Source of the DNA: JALZKA01 sp963725035
GTDB lineage: Bacteria > Actinomycetota > Thermoleophilia > Solirubrobacterales > 70-9
Length of the DNA stretch: 64,000 nt
Assembly: GCA_963725035.1 (NCBI GenBank)
Contig: CAVRWX010000019.1
Span: forward strand, 1-64,000
Direction: 5' to 3'
The position numbers and the translations under genes are program-made. The notes under the pieces are model-generated. The model was not told the DNA's origin, searched no databases, and saw nothing but the letters and a program-made list of their open reading frames with translations. Numbering within the stretch: the first letter of the stretch is position 1; every line of letters begins with the position of its first letter. Positions 8,283-16,688 of this stretch are shown here, piece by piece.

Positions 8283-9067
8283 GGCGCTCGCTCGCGCTCA
8301 TCGCCGTCGCGCCGGCGCTGCTACTCGCGCAACCGTCCGGCGCCGCTCCGGGGGAGCGCATCATCACCCACGCCGAGGCGAAGAGCTGGAGCCCGGACGC
8401 CCGGCCGGCAAAGGAGTACGCGCAATCACGCGCCGGCGACGTCTCGTTCTCGGTTTTCGACATGCGCGGGCGCCAGCGGGAGTTCGGCAGCTTCGGCCAC
8501 GCCTACATGGCCAGCACCTTCAAGGTGATGCTGATGGTCGCCTACCTCCGCAAGGCCGGCGGCCGCGACCTCACGAGCTATGACCAGTCTCTTCTCGAGC
8601 CGATGATCCGCCGCTCGGACAACGAGACAGCGTCTCGCATCGATTCCATGCTCGGGCGCGGCCCGCTCGAGGAGCTCGCCGACGACGCCGAGATGAGGGG
8701 CTTCGTCTGGAACGACAATCCGTGGGGGCAAAGCAAGACCACGGCACGGGACCAGGCCTTCTTCATGCGCACGCTCCAGCACTACGTCCCTGACCGCCAC
8801 TGGGACTACGCGCGAAACCTCCTCACCTCGATCACGCCCTCGCAGCGCTGGGGCATCGGCCAGGTGCCCCTCCACGGATGGCACCTTCACTTCAAGGGCG
8901 GCTGGGGCTCGGGCACCGGCTGGGTGGACCACCAGGTCGTTCTCCTCGCCAAGGACGGGCGCCGGATCGGGCTCGCGGTCATGACCGAGCAAGGCCCGTC
9001 GCACGAGTACGGGAAGGACACGCTGGAGGGCGTCTTCCGGATTCTCCTGCGAGACCTGCCTGGGTGA
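8279..9067 (+). CDS. Secreted class A beta-lactamase-like serine hydrolase (copy 2)
   Basis: A 262-residue paralogue of the preceding gene, starting at GTG 8279, which overlaps the upstream TGA. It has a signal peptide ending near SGAA. Motifs are the STFK active serine and lysine, an intact SDN in RRSDNETAS, and FKGGW as the third motif. Both copies share a closing (D/Q)TLEGV(Y/F)xxLLxDLP block. The conservation of all three boxes here, against SNN in copy 1, suggests divergent substrate or activity. Probably a periplasmic or secreted peptidoglycan hydrolase, or a beta-lactamase relative. Confidence 0.78.
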   Translation: MRRSLALIAVAPALLLAQPSGAAPGERIITHAEAKSWSPDARPAKEYAQSRAGDVSFSVFDMRGRQREFGSFGHAYMASTFKVMLMVAYLRKAGGRDLTSYDQSLLEPMIRRSDNETASRIDSMLGRGPLEELADDAEMRGFVWNDNPWGQSKTTARDQAFFMRTLQHYVPDRHWDYARNLLTSITPSQRWGIGQVPLHGWHLHFKGGWGSGTGWVDHQVVLLAKDGRRIGLAVMTEQGPSHEYGKDTLEGVFRILLRDLPG

Positions 9068-9115
9068 GTGACGCGTCGCCGAACGGCGGCGCGAGAAGCA
9101 GGTGCCGTTTAGGTA

Positions 9116-9313
9116 TTACCGGCGGGGGCCCCGGCGGTTCTGCTCCGACACCGCGCCCCAGAGCCCGATGCCGATGATCGCGAGGATCAGGATCGCGAAC
9201 AAGACGAGGATCGTCAGGCCGTCCTCGAAGAGGACGACGAGCGTCATCCCCGCGAAGAGGATCAGGAAGACGAGGACCCCGAAGAGGATCGCGGAGCGCG
9301 TATCGAGGTCCAC
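9116..9313 (-). CDS. Small two-helix membrane protein
   Basis: A 65-residue frame starting at GTG 9313, which shares one base with the stop of the rhomboid gene (TAGTG). It encodes two hydrophobic segments, about residues 9-28 and 33-52, separated by a short FEDG turn, and a basic C-terminus (RRGPRR). The overlap and the strongly hydrophobic composition support it being real and co-translated with the protease. No family is recognised. Confidence 0.55.
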   Translation of the reverse strand: MDLDTRSAILFGVLVFLILFAGMTLVVLFEDGLTILVLFAILILAIIGIGLWGAVSEQNRRGPRR

Positions 9314-10167
9314 TAGCCGTATCCCAGCTTTGGCCGCTCGTCTCGCCTTGCTGTAAAGAGCTTGATCGCGAGCAGGCCGAACAGGAAGCCGCCCACGTGC
9401 GCGACGTAGGCGACGCTGTCGCCGGGTACATCGCCCACGCCGAGCTGGCCCAGCGCGGGCAGGAACTGAAGCACCGCCCAGATGCCCAGGAGGACCATGG
9501 CTGGAATCTCGATCAGGGTCACGACGAAGATGATGATGACGAGCGTTAGCACCCGGGCCTTGGGATAGAGCAGGATGTAGGCGCCGAGGACGCCTGCCAC
9601 CGCCCCGGACGCCCCGATCGTTGGGACGGTCGACGACGGGTCGATCGCCGACTGGGCATAGACCGCGACCGCACCCGCGAGTAGATAGAAGAAGGCGAAG
9701 CGGAGCCTTCCCATCGCGGCCTCGACGCTGTTCCCGAACACCCAGAGGAACAGCATGTTCCCGATGATGTGAAGCCAGCCGCCGTGCATGAACATCGAGG
9801 TCAGGATCGTCGCCCACCAAGGCGGACCCTCGAGGTCCACGACCCGGACGCCCGGCTCGCTCTCGGCCTTTCGCCGGTCCGCGCTGCCGTCGCAGACGAC
9901 CGGCTCGACTCCAGGGAGGCTGGTTCCCTGGGGCGCGGTCACGATGCCGCAGTTCGTGCCGGGGTGGATCAGCCGGTAGGGGATCGCTCCCAGCTCGAAC
10001 ACGGCCTCGTCGGCTGCGGAGAGCCCGCGGATGTGTGGCGACTCGCTCGAGTTCGGGCCGTCATCGAGCGTGAGCTGCCAGATGAAGACGGCGATGTTGA
10101 CCGCGATGAACAGCACCGTGACCAGCGGAAACCGGTCCGTCGGGATGTTGTCCTTGAGCGGCAGCAC
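9313..10167 (-). CDS. Rhomboid-family intramembrane serine protease
   Basis: A 284-residue integral membrane protein. The catalytic serine is in the rhomboid motif GASGAVAG, the catalytic histidine in AYVAHVGGFLFG, and the conserved HxxxN motif in MHGGWLHIIGNM. It has a cytoplasmic N-terminus (PLKDNIPTDRFP, typical of actinobacterial rhomboids), about six membrane segments and an extracellular loop of about 80 residues after the first one. It cleaves membrane-anchored substrates within the bilayer; the substrates are unknown. The small membrane protein at 9116-9313 overlaps its stop codon. Confidence 0.92.
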   Translation of the reverse strand: MLPLKDNIPTDRFPLVTVLFIAVNIAVFIWQLTLDDGPNSSESPHIRGLSAADEAVFELGAIPYRLIHPGTNCGIVTAPQGTSLPGVEPVVCDGSADRRKAESEPGVRVVDLEGPPWWATILTSMFMHGGWLHIIGNMLFLWVFGNSVEAAMGRLRFAFFYLLAGAVAVYAQSAIDPSSTVPTIGASGAVAGVLGAYILLYPKARVLTLVIIIFVVTLIEIPAMVLLGIWAVLQFLPALGQLGVGDVPGDSVAYVAHVGGFLFGLLAIKLFTARRDERPKLGYG

Positions 10168-10233
10168 GCGGGCAGCGAACCTTATGAGCGAAAATCGGGT
10201 TACAGTCGATGAGATGAAGCGGAGGGAGGACCG

Positions 10234-10929
10234 GTGAGTAAGGCATGCATCTCGGCCGCTCTGGTCGTGAGCGTCGCGCTATGCACGACGCCCGCGCATG
10301 GCAAGACGATCAAGTCGGAGGTCTCGATCAGCGGAGTCAGCGCGGGAGGGGGCACTGTTTCTGTGGCGGGGCCGGGTCGATTCGAAGCGCGCCGCGTGTC
10401 TGCGCAGCCGCAAGGTTGCTTTCTCGATTGAGATCGCCGGGTCAACCTCGCCTTTGCAGAAGGATGTCTCGAGCCGGAACGGCTACGCGGGGGGATCCGC
10501 TGAGGGCAGCACCTTTCCGGACGACGTCCTTGCGCGATTGAAGCCAGAACGGCTGAGCAAGAAGCTGCGCTGTTCCGGAGACCGGACGAGGATGAGCGAG
10601 CAGCGAGCCGCGTTGGTGCGCCGAGGGCGACGATCCCGGGCACGTTCCAGTACAACAACCTCACCTACGCCGGCGAAGAGATCGGAGCTACCGGTTTCGT
10701 CGAAAGCAGCAAACGTTGCGTCGCGAAACGACGGGTCGAAACCTTCCCGTTCGACGATGGCGTCAGCAAACCCGCGCGTGGCTACGACATCTCGAGCCGC
10801 AACGGCTACTGGGGAACCTTCGCCGACTCGAACAGCCAGGGCGTCGGGCTGCGGTTGTTGAAGAAGAAGATCGGAGGCGGCGACAGCTGCGGCGGTGACG
10901 TGTACAGGTACGACCCTGATCCGAACTGA
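10234..10929 (+). pseudogene. Secreted protein with duplicated domain, frame-broken
   Basis: GTG 10234 begins a signal peptide (ISAALVVSVALCTTPAHG). The sequence then needs two compensating frame changes: a first domain is read from about 10370 to 10590 in the next frame, and a second from about 10640 to 10929 back in the original frame. The two domains are homologous: each has a (V/D)xSKR-C-x-R-x-V core, an (I/V)SSRNGY motif, and a closing K-K-x-x-C pattern. So this is a signal peptide plus a tandemly duplicated domain of about 75 residues. Either a decaying gene or, given other breaks in the window, sequence error. Function unknown. Confidence 0.55.
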
Positions 10930-10955
10930 GAGGTCCGGGAAGGCGACCTTCTCGT

Positions 10956-11921
10956 TTAGGCGGCTCGCGCCGTCGAGGCCTTGGCCGCCGCCTCGTCCGC
11001 GTGGTACGAGCTCCGGACCAACGGGCCTGATGCGACCGCATCGAAGCCCATCGCGTACGCCGCATCCTCGAGCGCCTTGAACTCGTCGGGGTGCCAGTAG
11101 CGCTCGATCGGGAGGTGGTTCTCGGTCGGGCGCAGGTACTGCCCGACGGTGAGGATCTGCACCTCGTGGTCGCGCAGGATCCCGAACGTCTCGACCATCT
11201 CGTCGAAGCTCTCGCCCAGGCCGACCATCAGGCCCGACTTGGTGACGACGTCGTCTCCGCCCATCTCCTTCGCCATCCGCAGTACGCGCGCCGAGCGCAT
11301 GAACTCGGAGCCTCGACGGGCCTTCGGGTACAGGCGCGGCACCGTCTCGACGTTGTGGTTGAAAACGTCGGGGCGCTCGTGGATCACCTTGGCGAGCGGC
11401 ATCTCTTGCCCGCGGAAGTCGGGTGTGAGGATCTCGACCTTGCAGCCGGGCGCCATCTGGCGGATCGAGCGGATCACGCCGACGAAGGCAGAGGCGCCGT
11501 AGTCGGGCAGATCGTCGCGATCGACCGAGGTGATGACTGCATGGACGAGGCCCATCTTCTTCACCTGGTTCGCGACCCGCGCCGGCTCGAGCGGGTCGTG
11601 CCATGTGGGCACCCCCGTCTGGACGTTGCAAAAGCCGCAGCGGCGGGTGCAGACGTCGCCCAGGATCATGAAGGTCGCGGTGCCACGCTCCCAGCACTCG
11701 CCCACGTTGGGACACGCCGCCTCTTCGCAGACGGTGTGGAGGTTGTCCTCTTCGATCGCCGACTTGAGCTTGCGATAGGTGGGGCCGCCCGGCGCGGGAA
11801 CCTTCAGCCACGGCGGCTTGCGCCCGCGGAAGGCGATGCCGCCCTCCATCGCCTTGCCGCCCGGCTTCGCGCGCGAGCGCGTCACGTGGATGCGGTCGGC
11901 GGCCTCGGCGGGCGGTTTCAC
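10956..11921 (-). CDS. lipA: Lipoyl synthase
   Basis: Radical-SAM lipoyl synthase, about 321 residues. The auxiliary cluster motif is CEEAACPNVGEC and the radical-SAM CxxxCxxC is CTRRCGFC; QTGVPTWHDPLEP and the closing SGPLVRSSYHA are also family marks. It inserts two sulfurs into protein-bound octanoate, completing the lipoyl groups made by LipB and needed by the E2 protein encoded near 22 kb. I prefer the GTG start at 11921 (reading VKPPAEAADRIHV). An upstream ATG at 11960 lies inside a dispersed palindromic repeat and would add 13 unconserved residues. Confidence 0.93.
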   Translation of the reverse strand: MKPPAEAADRIHVTRSRAKPGGKAMEGGIAFRGRKPPWLKVPAPGGPTYRKLKSAIEEDNLHTVCEEAACPNVGECWERGTATFMILGDVCTRRCGFCNVQTGVPTWHDPLEPARVANQVKKMGLVHAVITSVDRDDLPDYGASAFVGVIRSIRQMAPGCKVEILTPDFRGQEMPLAKVIHERPDVFNHNVETVPRLYPKARRGSEFMRSARVLRMAKEMGGDDVVTKSGLMVGLGESFDEMVETFGILRDHEVQILTVGQYLRPTENHLPIERYWHPDEFKALEDAAYAMGFDAVASGPLVRSSYHADEAAAKASTARAA

Positions 11922-11948
11922 AACACCAATCCTACGCGCGACGCGCCC

Positions 11949-12014
11949 GGTGCCAGGCACCTAACGCTTCGCTTACAAAGCGGAGTGCGAGCGTGCGATG
12001 AGGTGCCAGGCACC
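11949..12014. repeat. Two copies of GGTGCCAGGCACC palindrome between lipA and plsC
   Basis: Identical 13-base copies at 11949-11961 and 12002-12014, separated by a 40-base spacer that itself contains the near-inverted words CGCTTCGCTTAC and GCGAGCGTGCGATG. The same palindrome recurs at 25256 and 58730 in the window. It fills the gap between lipA and plsC, and could form a cruciform or RNA hairpin. Confidence 0.75.
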
Positions 12015-12015
12015 A

Positions 12016-12750
12016 TCACTTCTTCCACCACGGCTTTCGTGACTTTGCTCGGCGGCGTTTCATCGCTACTCCCGCGCCGATGCCCGCGGCCGTCAGGCCG
12101 GCGGCGATCAGGCCTGGATGGGCGCGGAGGCGGGAGAACTCTCCTGAGACCTTCGGCCACAGCTCGTCGTCGAGAAGATCAGCGGCCGCCTCAGGCGTCG
12201 CGGGCACCTCCTCCACAGACACGGGCTCCCCGAACGCGACCCGCACGGTGCGCGGGCGCGGAAGAGGGCCCATGAAGAGCTTTTCGGTGCCGGTGATCGC
12301 GGCGGGGATCAGGGGCGCCCCGGTCTCGAGTGCCAGGCGCACGGCGCCGCGCTTGGGCGTCCCGAGCTCGTCCGGGTCGCGGACGCGCGTGCCTTCGGGG
12401 AAGAGCGACAGCAGCTCGCCCTGCTCCAGGATGATCCGCGCGGTCTCGAGCGCTTCGGCATCGGACTGGCCGCGCAGCACCGGGAACGCGCCGAGCCTGA
12501 CCAGGAGCTTCCCCTTCCGCCCCTCGAAGAGCTCGGACTTGCCCATGAACCTGAGCGGTCGCTTGGTCGCGGCGGCGAGGAAGAACGAGTCGAAGAAGCT
12601 CTTGTGGTTGGGCGTGATGATCGCCGCGCCCTCCTCCGGGACGTGCTCCTCGCCCTCGATCCGAAGCCCCCACCAGATGCGCATGAATGGCACTGCCACC
12701 GTTCTGACCATCCGATAGCGCACCGGCGAGACCCCCTCCTCGCGCGCCAT
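12016..12750 (-). CDS. 1-acyl-glycerol-3-phosphate acyltransferase (PlsC family)
   Basis: A 244-residue acyltransferase. The catalytic NHxxxxD box is NHKSFFD, the phosphate-binding box is FPEGTR, and the third motif includes GAPLIPAAITGTEK. A hydrophobic segment follows near the C-terminus (AAGLTAAGIGAGVAM), then a strongly basic tail. It esterifies lysophosphatidate or a related lysolipid at the inner membrane in phospholipid synthesis. ATG start at 12750; lipB ends 20 bases upstream on the same strand, so lipB and this gene are probably co-transcribed. Confidence 0.87.
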   Translation of the reverse strand: MAREEGVSPVRYRMVRTVAVPFMRIWWGLRIEGEEHVPEEGAAIITPNHKSFFDSFFLAAATKRPLRFMGKSELFEGRKGKLLVRLGAFPVLRGQSDAEALETARIILEQGELLSLFPEGTRVRDPDELGTPKRGAVRLALETGAPLIPAAITGTEKLFMGPLPRPRTVRVAFGEPVSVEEVPATPEAAADLLDDELWPKVSGEFSRLRAHPGLIAAGLTAAGIGAGVAMKRRRAKSRKPWWKK

Positions 12751-12770
12751 GCGCTGCGCCTCGGCGTGAT

Positions 12771-13538
12771 TCAAGCTGCGACTGCTCCGAGCTCGGCCCT
12801 CGTTCGCTCGACGGGCTTGCGGCCGAGCGCCTCGGCGAGGCGGTCCCGGAGCGTTGCCGCGAACGCTTCCATGTCCTGCTCGCCACCCAGTTCGCGGCCG
12901 ACCGACGTCATCCGCACGTGGTCGATCGCGCACGGGACGATCCATTCGAACGGCTGCAGGTCGTTGTTGACGTTCACGGCAAGGCCGTGCGTCGTGATCC
13001 CGGCGCTGACGTGGATGCCGATCGAGCCGATCTTCCGCGCCTCGCCGCCCGGCATTTCGGCTGCGCCGACCGGCGTTCGCTGAGGGCCGACCTCGCCAGG
13101 CTCGATCGGCGGCTCGCCAGCAGTCCAAACCCCGGTGAGGCCCTCAAAGACCTGGGCCGGGATCCCGAAGTCGCCGAGCGCCGCGATCATCGCCTGCTCG
13201 AGAGCTCGTACGTACGCGAGGACGTCGCCGTCCATCGCGCCGATGTCGAAGATCGGATACGCGACCAGCTGCCCGGGGCCGTGGTAGGTGACCTGCCCGC
13301 CCCGGTCCGTCTCGGCGATCTCGATCCCCTGCATGCGGTACCAGTCCTCGCCCATCGGCAGATGGCCGGGCTCGGAGCGACGACCCTTCGTGTAGACGGG
13401 CCAGTGCTCGAGGAGCAATACGACGTCGGGGATCTCGCGGTTGCGACGCGCCGTCGCCAAGCGCTCTTGGAGGGCCAGGCCCTCGGCGTACGGAACAGTG
13501 CCCGCCCGAACGATCCAGAGCTCAGGTACCTGTGACAC
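12771..13538 (-). CDS. lipB: Octanoyltransferase
   Basis: A 255-residue LipB. The conserved GGQVTYHGPGQLVAYPI block and RKIGSIGI (catalytic Lys) are present, with the acyl-accepting cysteine in WIVPCAI. It transfers octanoate from ACP to the lipoyl-domain lysine, preceding LipA. An insertion of about 20 residues (GEPPIEPGEVGPQRTPVGAA region, residues about 140-160) between the two blocks is unusual but lies at a surface loop. With lipA two genes away it forms a complete de novo lipoylation pair. Confidence 0.92.
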   Translation of the reverse strand: MSQVPELWIVRAGTVPYAEGLALQERLATARRNREIPDVVLLLEHWPVYTKGRRSEPGHLPMGEDWYRMQGIEIAETDRGGQVTYHGPGQLVAYPIFDIGAMDGDVLAYVRALEQAMIAALGDFGIPAQVFEGLTGVWTAGEPPIEPGEVGPQRTPVGAAEMPGGEARKIGSIGIHVSAGITTHGLAVNVNNDLQPFEWIVPCAIDHVRMTSVGRELGGEQDMEAFAATLRDRLAEALGRKPVERTRAELGAVAA

Positions 13539-13555
13539 GTACCTAGCTTGACGAA

Positions 13556-14776
13556 TCAGGCGACGACGCCGTCGTCGTGCAGGAGTCCGATCTCGGAATC
13601 GCTCAGATCGAGCACGCCGGCAAGGATCTCGTCGGTGTGCTCGCCCAGCTGTGGGGCACGCTCTGCGGGCAGTCGGCCGTGCTCGGAGAAGAGGAGGGGT
13701 GAGCCCGCCGCAAGGTATTCGCCGATCCCGGGCTGCTCCACCTGAGAGAACATCGGGTTCTCCGCCGAGCAGCGGGGATCCTCGTCGACCAGCTGCATAA
13801 ACGTCTGATACGGCCCCCAGCAGACGCCGTGCTCGTCGAAGATCCGGGCGATCTCATCGAGGGTCCGCGAGATCGTCCACGGCTTCAGGATCGAGCCAAG
13901 CACCTCTCGGGCCACGAACCGGTCCCCCTCCTTGGAGAGGTCGACGTTCATCTGGTGCTCCACCATCTCAAACGCGGCGTGAAGCCCCGTGGCATCGACC
14001 AGTGCCTTCCACTGATGGGGCGTCAGCGCGACGACCATGATGCGCCGGTCGTCCGAGGTGAGGAAGTCGCGCCCAAAGGCGCCGTAGAGATAGTTCCCCT
14101 CCTTCTGGCGCTCGCGCCGCAGGAGCTGAGCCTCCGCGATCTTGCCCAGGTTGCCCACCATCGCGAATGCGACATCGGACAGGGCGACGGAGATCTGCTG
14201 GCCCTCGCCGGTCCGGCTGCGGTGGCGCTCGGCTGCCAAGACCCCCGCGGCCGCAAGCGTCCCCGTGATCGCGTCCCATGCCGGAAGCAGGTGGTTGAAC
14301 GGCACGCCCAGGTTGCGCGGACCCGTTGCCCATGGGAAGCCGGTCGCGGGATTGACCGTGTAGTCAACCGCTGAGGAGCCATCGTGGTTCCCCGTGATCG
14401 TCGCCATGATCAGATCGGCGCGGTGCTCGGCCAAGGCTTCGTAGTCGAGCCAGCCCTTGGCCGGGAAGTTGGTGAGAAGGATCCCGGAGTCGTCCCCCGG
14501 CGCCGCGATCAGGGCGGTGAGGATCTCCTTGCCGCGGTCGGAGCGCAGGTCGACCTGGATCGAGCGCTTGCCCTTGTTGAGCCCCGCCCAGAACATGCTC
14601 TCGCCGTCGTCGGTGACGGGCCAGCGGTTGCGGTCCAAACCGCCGCCGATCTGGTCGAAGCGGATTACGTCGGCCCCGAGCTGCGCCAGCGTCATGCCGC
14701 CGAGCGGCGCGGCAACGTAAGCCGAGCCTTCGATCACACGGAGGCCGTCAAGGATTCCCGGCATCCCGTCTCCCAT
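13556..14776 (-). CDS. mct: 2-methylfumaryl-CoA isomerase / mesaconyl-CoA C1-C4 CoA transferase
   Basis: A 406-residue family III (CaiB/BaiF) CoA transferase. It closely resembles Mct of Chloroflexus: GLRVIEGSAYVAAPLGGMTL near the start, then ADVIRFDxIGGGLD, WAGLNKGKRSI, NYLYGAFGRDF and the closing SEAE/DSEIGLLHDDG. Mct moves CoA within mesaconate from C1 to C4, an intramolecular step of the 3-hydroxypropionate bicycle's glyoxylate arm. ATG 14776 overlaps the stop of the upstream MaoC gene (TGATG), so they are co-translated. The neighbouring hydratase and CitE-type lyase supply the flanking steps, which strongly supports this specific call. Confidence 0.85.
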   Translation of the reverse strand: MGDGMPGILDGLRVIEGSAYVAAPLGGMTLAQLGADVIRFDQIGGGLDRNRWPVTDDGESMFWAGLNKGKRSIQVDLRSDRGKEILTALIAAPGDDSGILLTNFPAKGWLDYEALAEHRADLIMATITGNHDGSSAVDYTVNPATGFPWATGPRNLGVPFNHLLPAWDAITGTLAAAGVLAAERHRSRTGEGQQISVALSDVAFAMVGNLGKIAEAQLLRRERQKEGNYLYGAFGRDFLTSDDRRIMVVALTPHQWKALVDATGLHAAFEMVEHQMNVDLSKEGDRFVAREVLGSILKPWTISRTLDEIARIFDEHGVCWGPYQTFMQLVDEDPRCSAENPMFSQVEQPGIGEYLAAGSPLLFSEHGRLPAERAPQLGEHTDEILAGVLDLSDSEIGLLHDDGVVA

Positions 14777-15792
14777 CAGGCGAGCACCCCGGCGAACGCC
14801 CAATCGAGCACCTGCTCGGGCGGCTCCCCGTCGCCCCGGTCGGCGTGGACGATCGCGCGAAGGTCGGCGAGCGTCGCGTCCTTCGCTTCCAGGGGCGTGA
14901 TCGAGAGGACCTCGAGCTCGGTTGACAGGATGTCTCCCTCGAAGACCGGCGCCGAGTGCTCGCAGCTGTGCCACGCGACGATCGTCGCGAGAGACGGCAA
15001 CGCCCGGGTCGCCTGCGCCGCCGCGACCGAGATCGTCTGGCCCCCGTAGACAAGGCGGCGTCCGTGGGCGCCTGCGCCGGCATCCCGGTGCGTCATCGCG
15101 ACGTTAAGGGTCAGCCGGGCGAGCTCGGGCGAGCAGGTGACCGTGTCCCGGCTCTCGATCTCGTAGACGGCGCCCACCTCAACCGATGCCTCCGGCTCAT
15201 CCATGCGCTCCCGCAGCGCACCGTAGTTCCAGCTCGGCACCGCCTCGTTCACCCGAGCTGCGTCGAGCTCCTTCGAGACCTCGTCGAACCCGTCCTGGTG
15301 CCCGGTCGCCACCGTGGAGTCCCGAAGCGGGATCATCGGGCAGCGGTAGAAGTCCAGGACCTTTTCGCCCCGCTGGTTCTCGGTCTGGATCCGGAGTACC
15401 GCAAGGCCGGAGGCCCCTCCGTCGGGCCGCGTCCGGTTCTGCTTGAGCGCGACCACCTCCGTCCTGGTGCGCAGGGTGTCGCCGAGGAACACCTGGCGCA
15501 TGAGGACAAGGCCGCGGTAGAAGAGGTTCCCCAGGACGCGCTGGGTCGGGACCGTCGAGTGGCCGATCGCAACGTCGCACACGAGGTTTGGATGGACGAG
15601 CGCGGCTTCCGAGCCGGTGACCTCCCGGCTCAACGGGGCATCGAGCGGCAGGTGCATCCTGTCGCCGCACGCCGCCTGGTGGATCGCGGCGTGCCCCCAG
15701 GTGAGCGTCAAGCCCGGCGCTTCGAACACCTCTCCGTGCTGGAGGTCCTCGAAGTAGGGGCCGCCTACGGCGATCCTGGAAGCCGCTTTCAT
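14776..15792 (-). CDS. mch: MaoC-type hydratase, probably mesaconyl-C1-CoA hydratase
   Basis: A 338-residue double hot-dog protein. The second half has the MaoC-like RRLVYGGQTIS and a SCEHSAPVFEGD region; the first half includes LGDTLRTRTEVVALKQNR, a pattern seen in mesaconyl-C1-CoA (2-methylfumaryl-CoA) hydratases. Length and order fit Mch, which interconverts beta-methylmalyl-CoA and mesaconyl-C1-CoA. It is immediately upstream of and overlapping mct, and divergent by 47 bases from the CitE-like lyase gene. It could instead be the C4 hydratase that gives citramalyl-CoA; sequence alone does not settle which. Confidence 0.72.
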   Translation of the reverse strand: MKAASRIAVGGPYFEDLQHGEVFEAPGLTLTWGHAAIHQAACGDRMHLPLDAPLSREVTGSEAALVHPNLVCDVAIGHSTVPTQRVLGNLFYRGLVLMRQVFLGDTLRTRTEVVALKQNRTRPDGGASGLAVLRIQTENQRGEKVLDFYRCPMIPLRDSTVATGHQDGFDEVSKELDAARVNEAVPSWNYGALRERMDEPEASVEVGAVYEIESRDTVTCSPELARLTLNVAMTHRDAGAGAHGRRLVYGGQTISVAAAQATRALPSLATIVAWHSCEHSAPVFEGDILSTELEVLSITPLEAKDATLADLRAIVHADRGDGEPPEQVLDWAFAGVLA

Positions 15793-15839
15793 CCACCTCT
15801 CCTCAGAAGGTTTGAGGCAATTGAGACTAGCGGAGAACT

Positions 15840-16688
15840 ATGCTCGTCGCTGTGAGAGCCAGACGGTGCAGCCTCTCGGTGCCGGCGACACCGCCGAAAA
15901 AGCTCGACAAAGGCCGCACCCTCGTGGCCGACGAGATCGTGATCGATCTCGAGGATTCGGTTCCGAGCGAGCTCAAGGAGGAAGCGCGTGCCGCCGTCGC
16001 TGACGCTCTCTCGTCCGCGACCTGGGCTTCGGCGACCGTCTCGGTCCGCGTCAACGGCACCTCTACGCCCTGGTTCGAGAACGACATGCGCGCGATCGCC
16101 GGCGCGGCGCGGCTCGACTCGGTCGTCGTACCGAAGGTCGAAAGCGCTTCCGACATGGAGCGCGCGGCCGCGCTTGCCCCATGCGGGCTCCAGGCTCTGA
16201 TCGAGTCCGCGCTGGGGCTCCGCGAGATCCACTCGATTGCCGAGGCAACGGATCAACTCGAGGCGCTGATCATGGGTCCCGCCGACATGAGCGTCTCGCT
16301 GGGATTTCCATCCCCGGCCGAGGGGCCGCAATGGGACCCCATCCGCAGCGCGGTCGTGGTGGCGGCGCGCGCGGCGGGCGTGCAGGCGATCGACGGGCCG
16401 TTCCTTCAGATCTCGGACCTCGTGGGCCTTCGGGCGTCCGCTGATCGGGCACGCAGCTTCGGCTTCGACGGCAAGTGGGCGCTCCACCCGGCTCAGATTG
16501 AGCCCGTCACCCAGGCGTTCACCCCGACCGCGGAGGAGGTTGCGGAGGCGGCCGAAATCCTCGATGCGCTTTCGGGCGCGAGTGCCGGCGCGGCCCTGCT
16601 CGACGGGGAGATGGTCGATGAGGCGTCGCGAAAGCGCGCGCAGGCCCTCATCGCCAGGAGGGATGCATCGGAGGCTGCGCGCGAGTGA
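15840..16688 (+). CDS. CitE-type (beta-methyl)malyl-CoA / citramalyl-CoA lyase
   Basis: A 282-residue HpcH/HpaI-CitE family TIM barrel. Motifs: RARRCSLSVPATPPKKLDK at the N-terminus, the Mg2+-site acidic residue in IDLEDSVP, VVVPKVESASD, and GKWALHPAQIEPV near the C-terminus. Relatives cleave malyl-CoA, beta-methylmalyl-CoA or citramalyl-CoA. Next to mch and mct it would make beta-methylmalyl-CoA from glyoxylate and propionyl-CoA and/or split citramalyl-CoA to acetyl-CoA and pyruvate. The GTG of ppdK overlaps its stop, so pyruvate formation and use may be coupled. Confidence 0.8.
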   Translation: MLVAVRARRCSLSVPATPPKKLDKGRTLVADEIVIDLEDSVPSELKEEARAAVADALSSATWASATVSVRVNGTSTPWFENDMRAIAGAARLDSVVVPKVESASDMERAAALAPCGLQALIESALGLREIHSIAEATDQLEALIMGPADMSVSLGFPSPAEGPQWDPIRSAVVVAARAAGVQAIDGPFLQISDLVGLRASADRARSFGFDGKWALHPAQIEPVTQAFTPTAEEVAEAAEILDALSGASAGAALLDGEMVDEASRKRAQALIARRDASEAARE

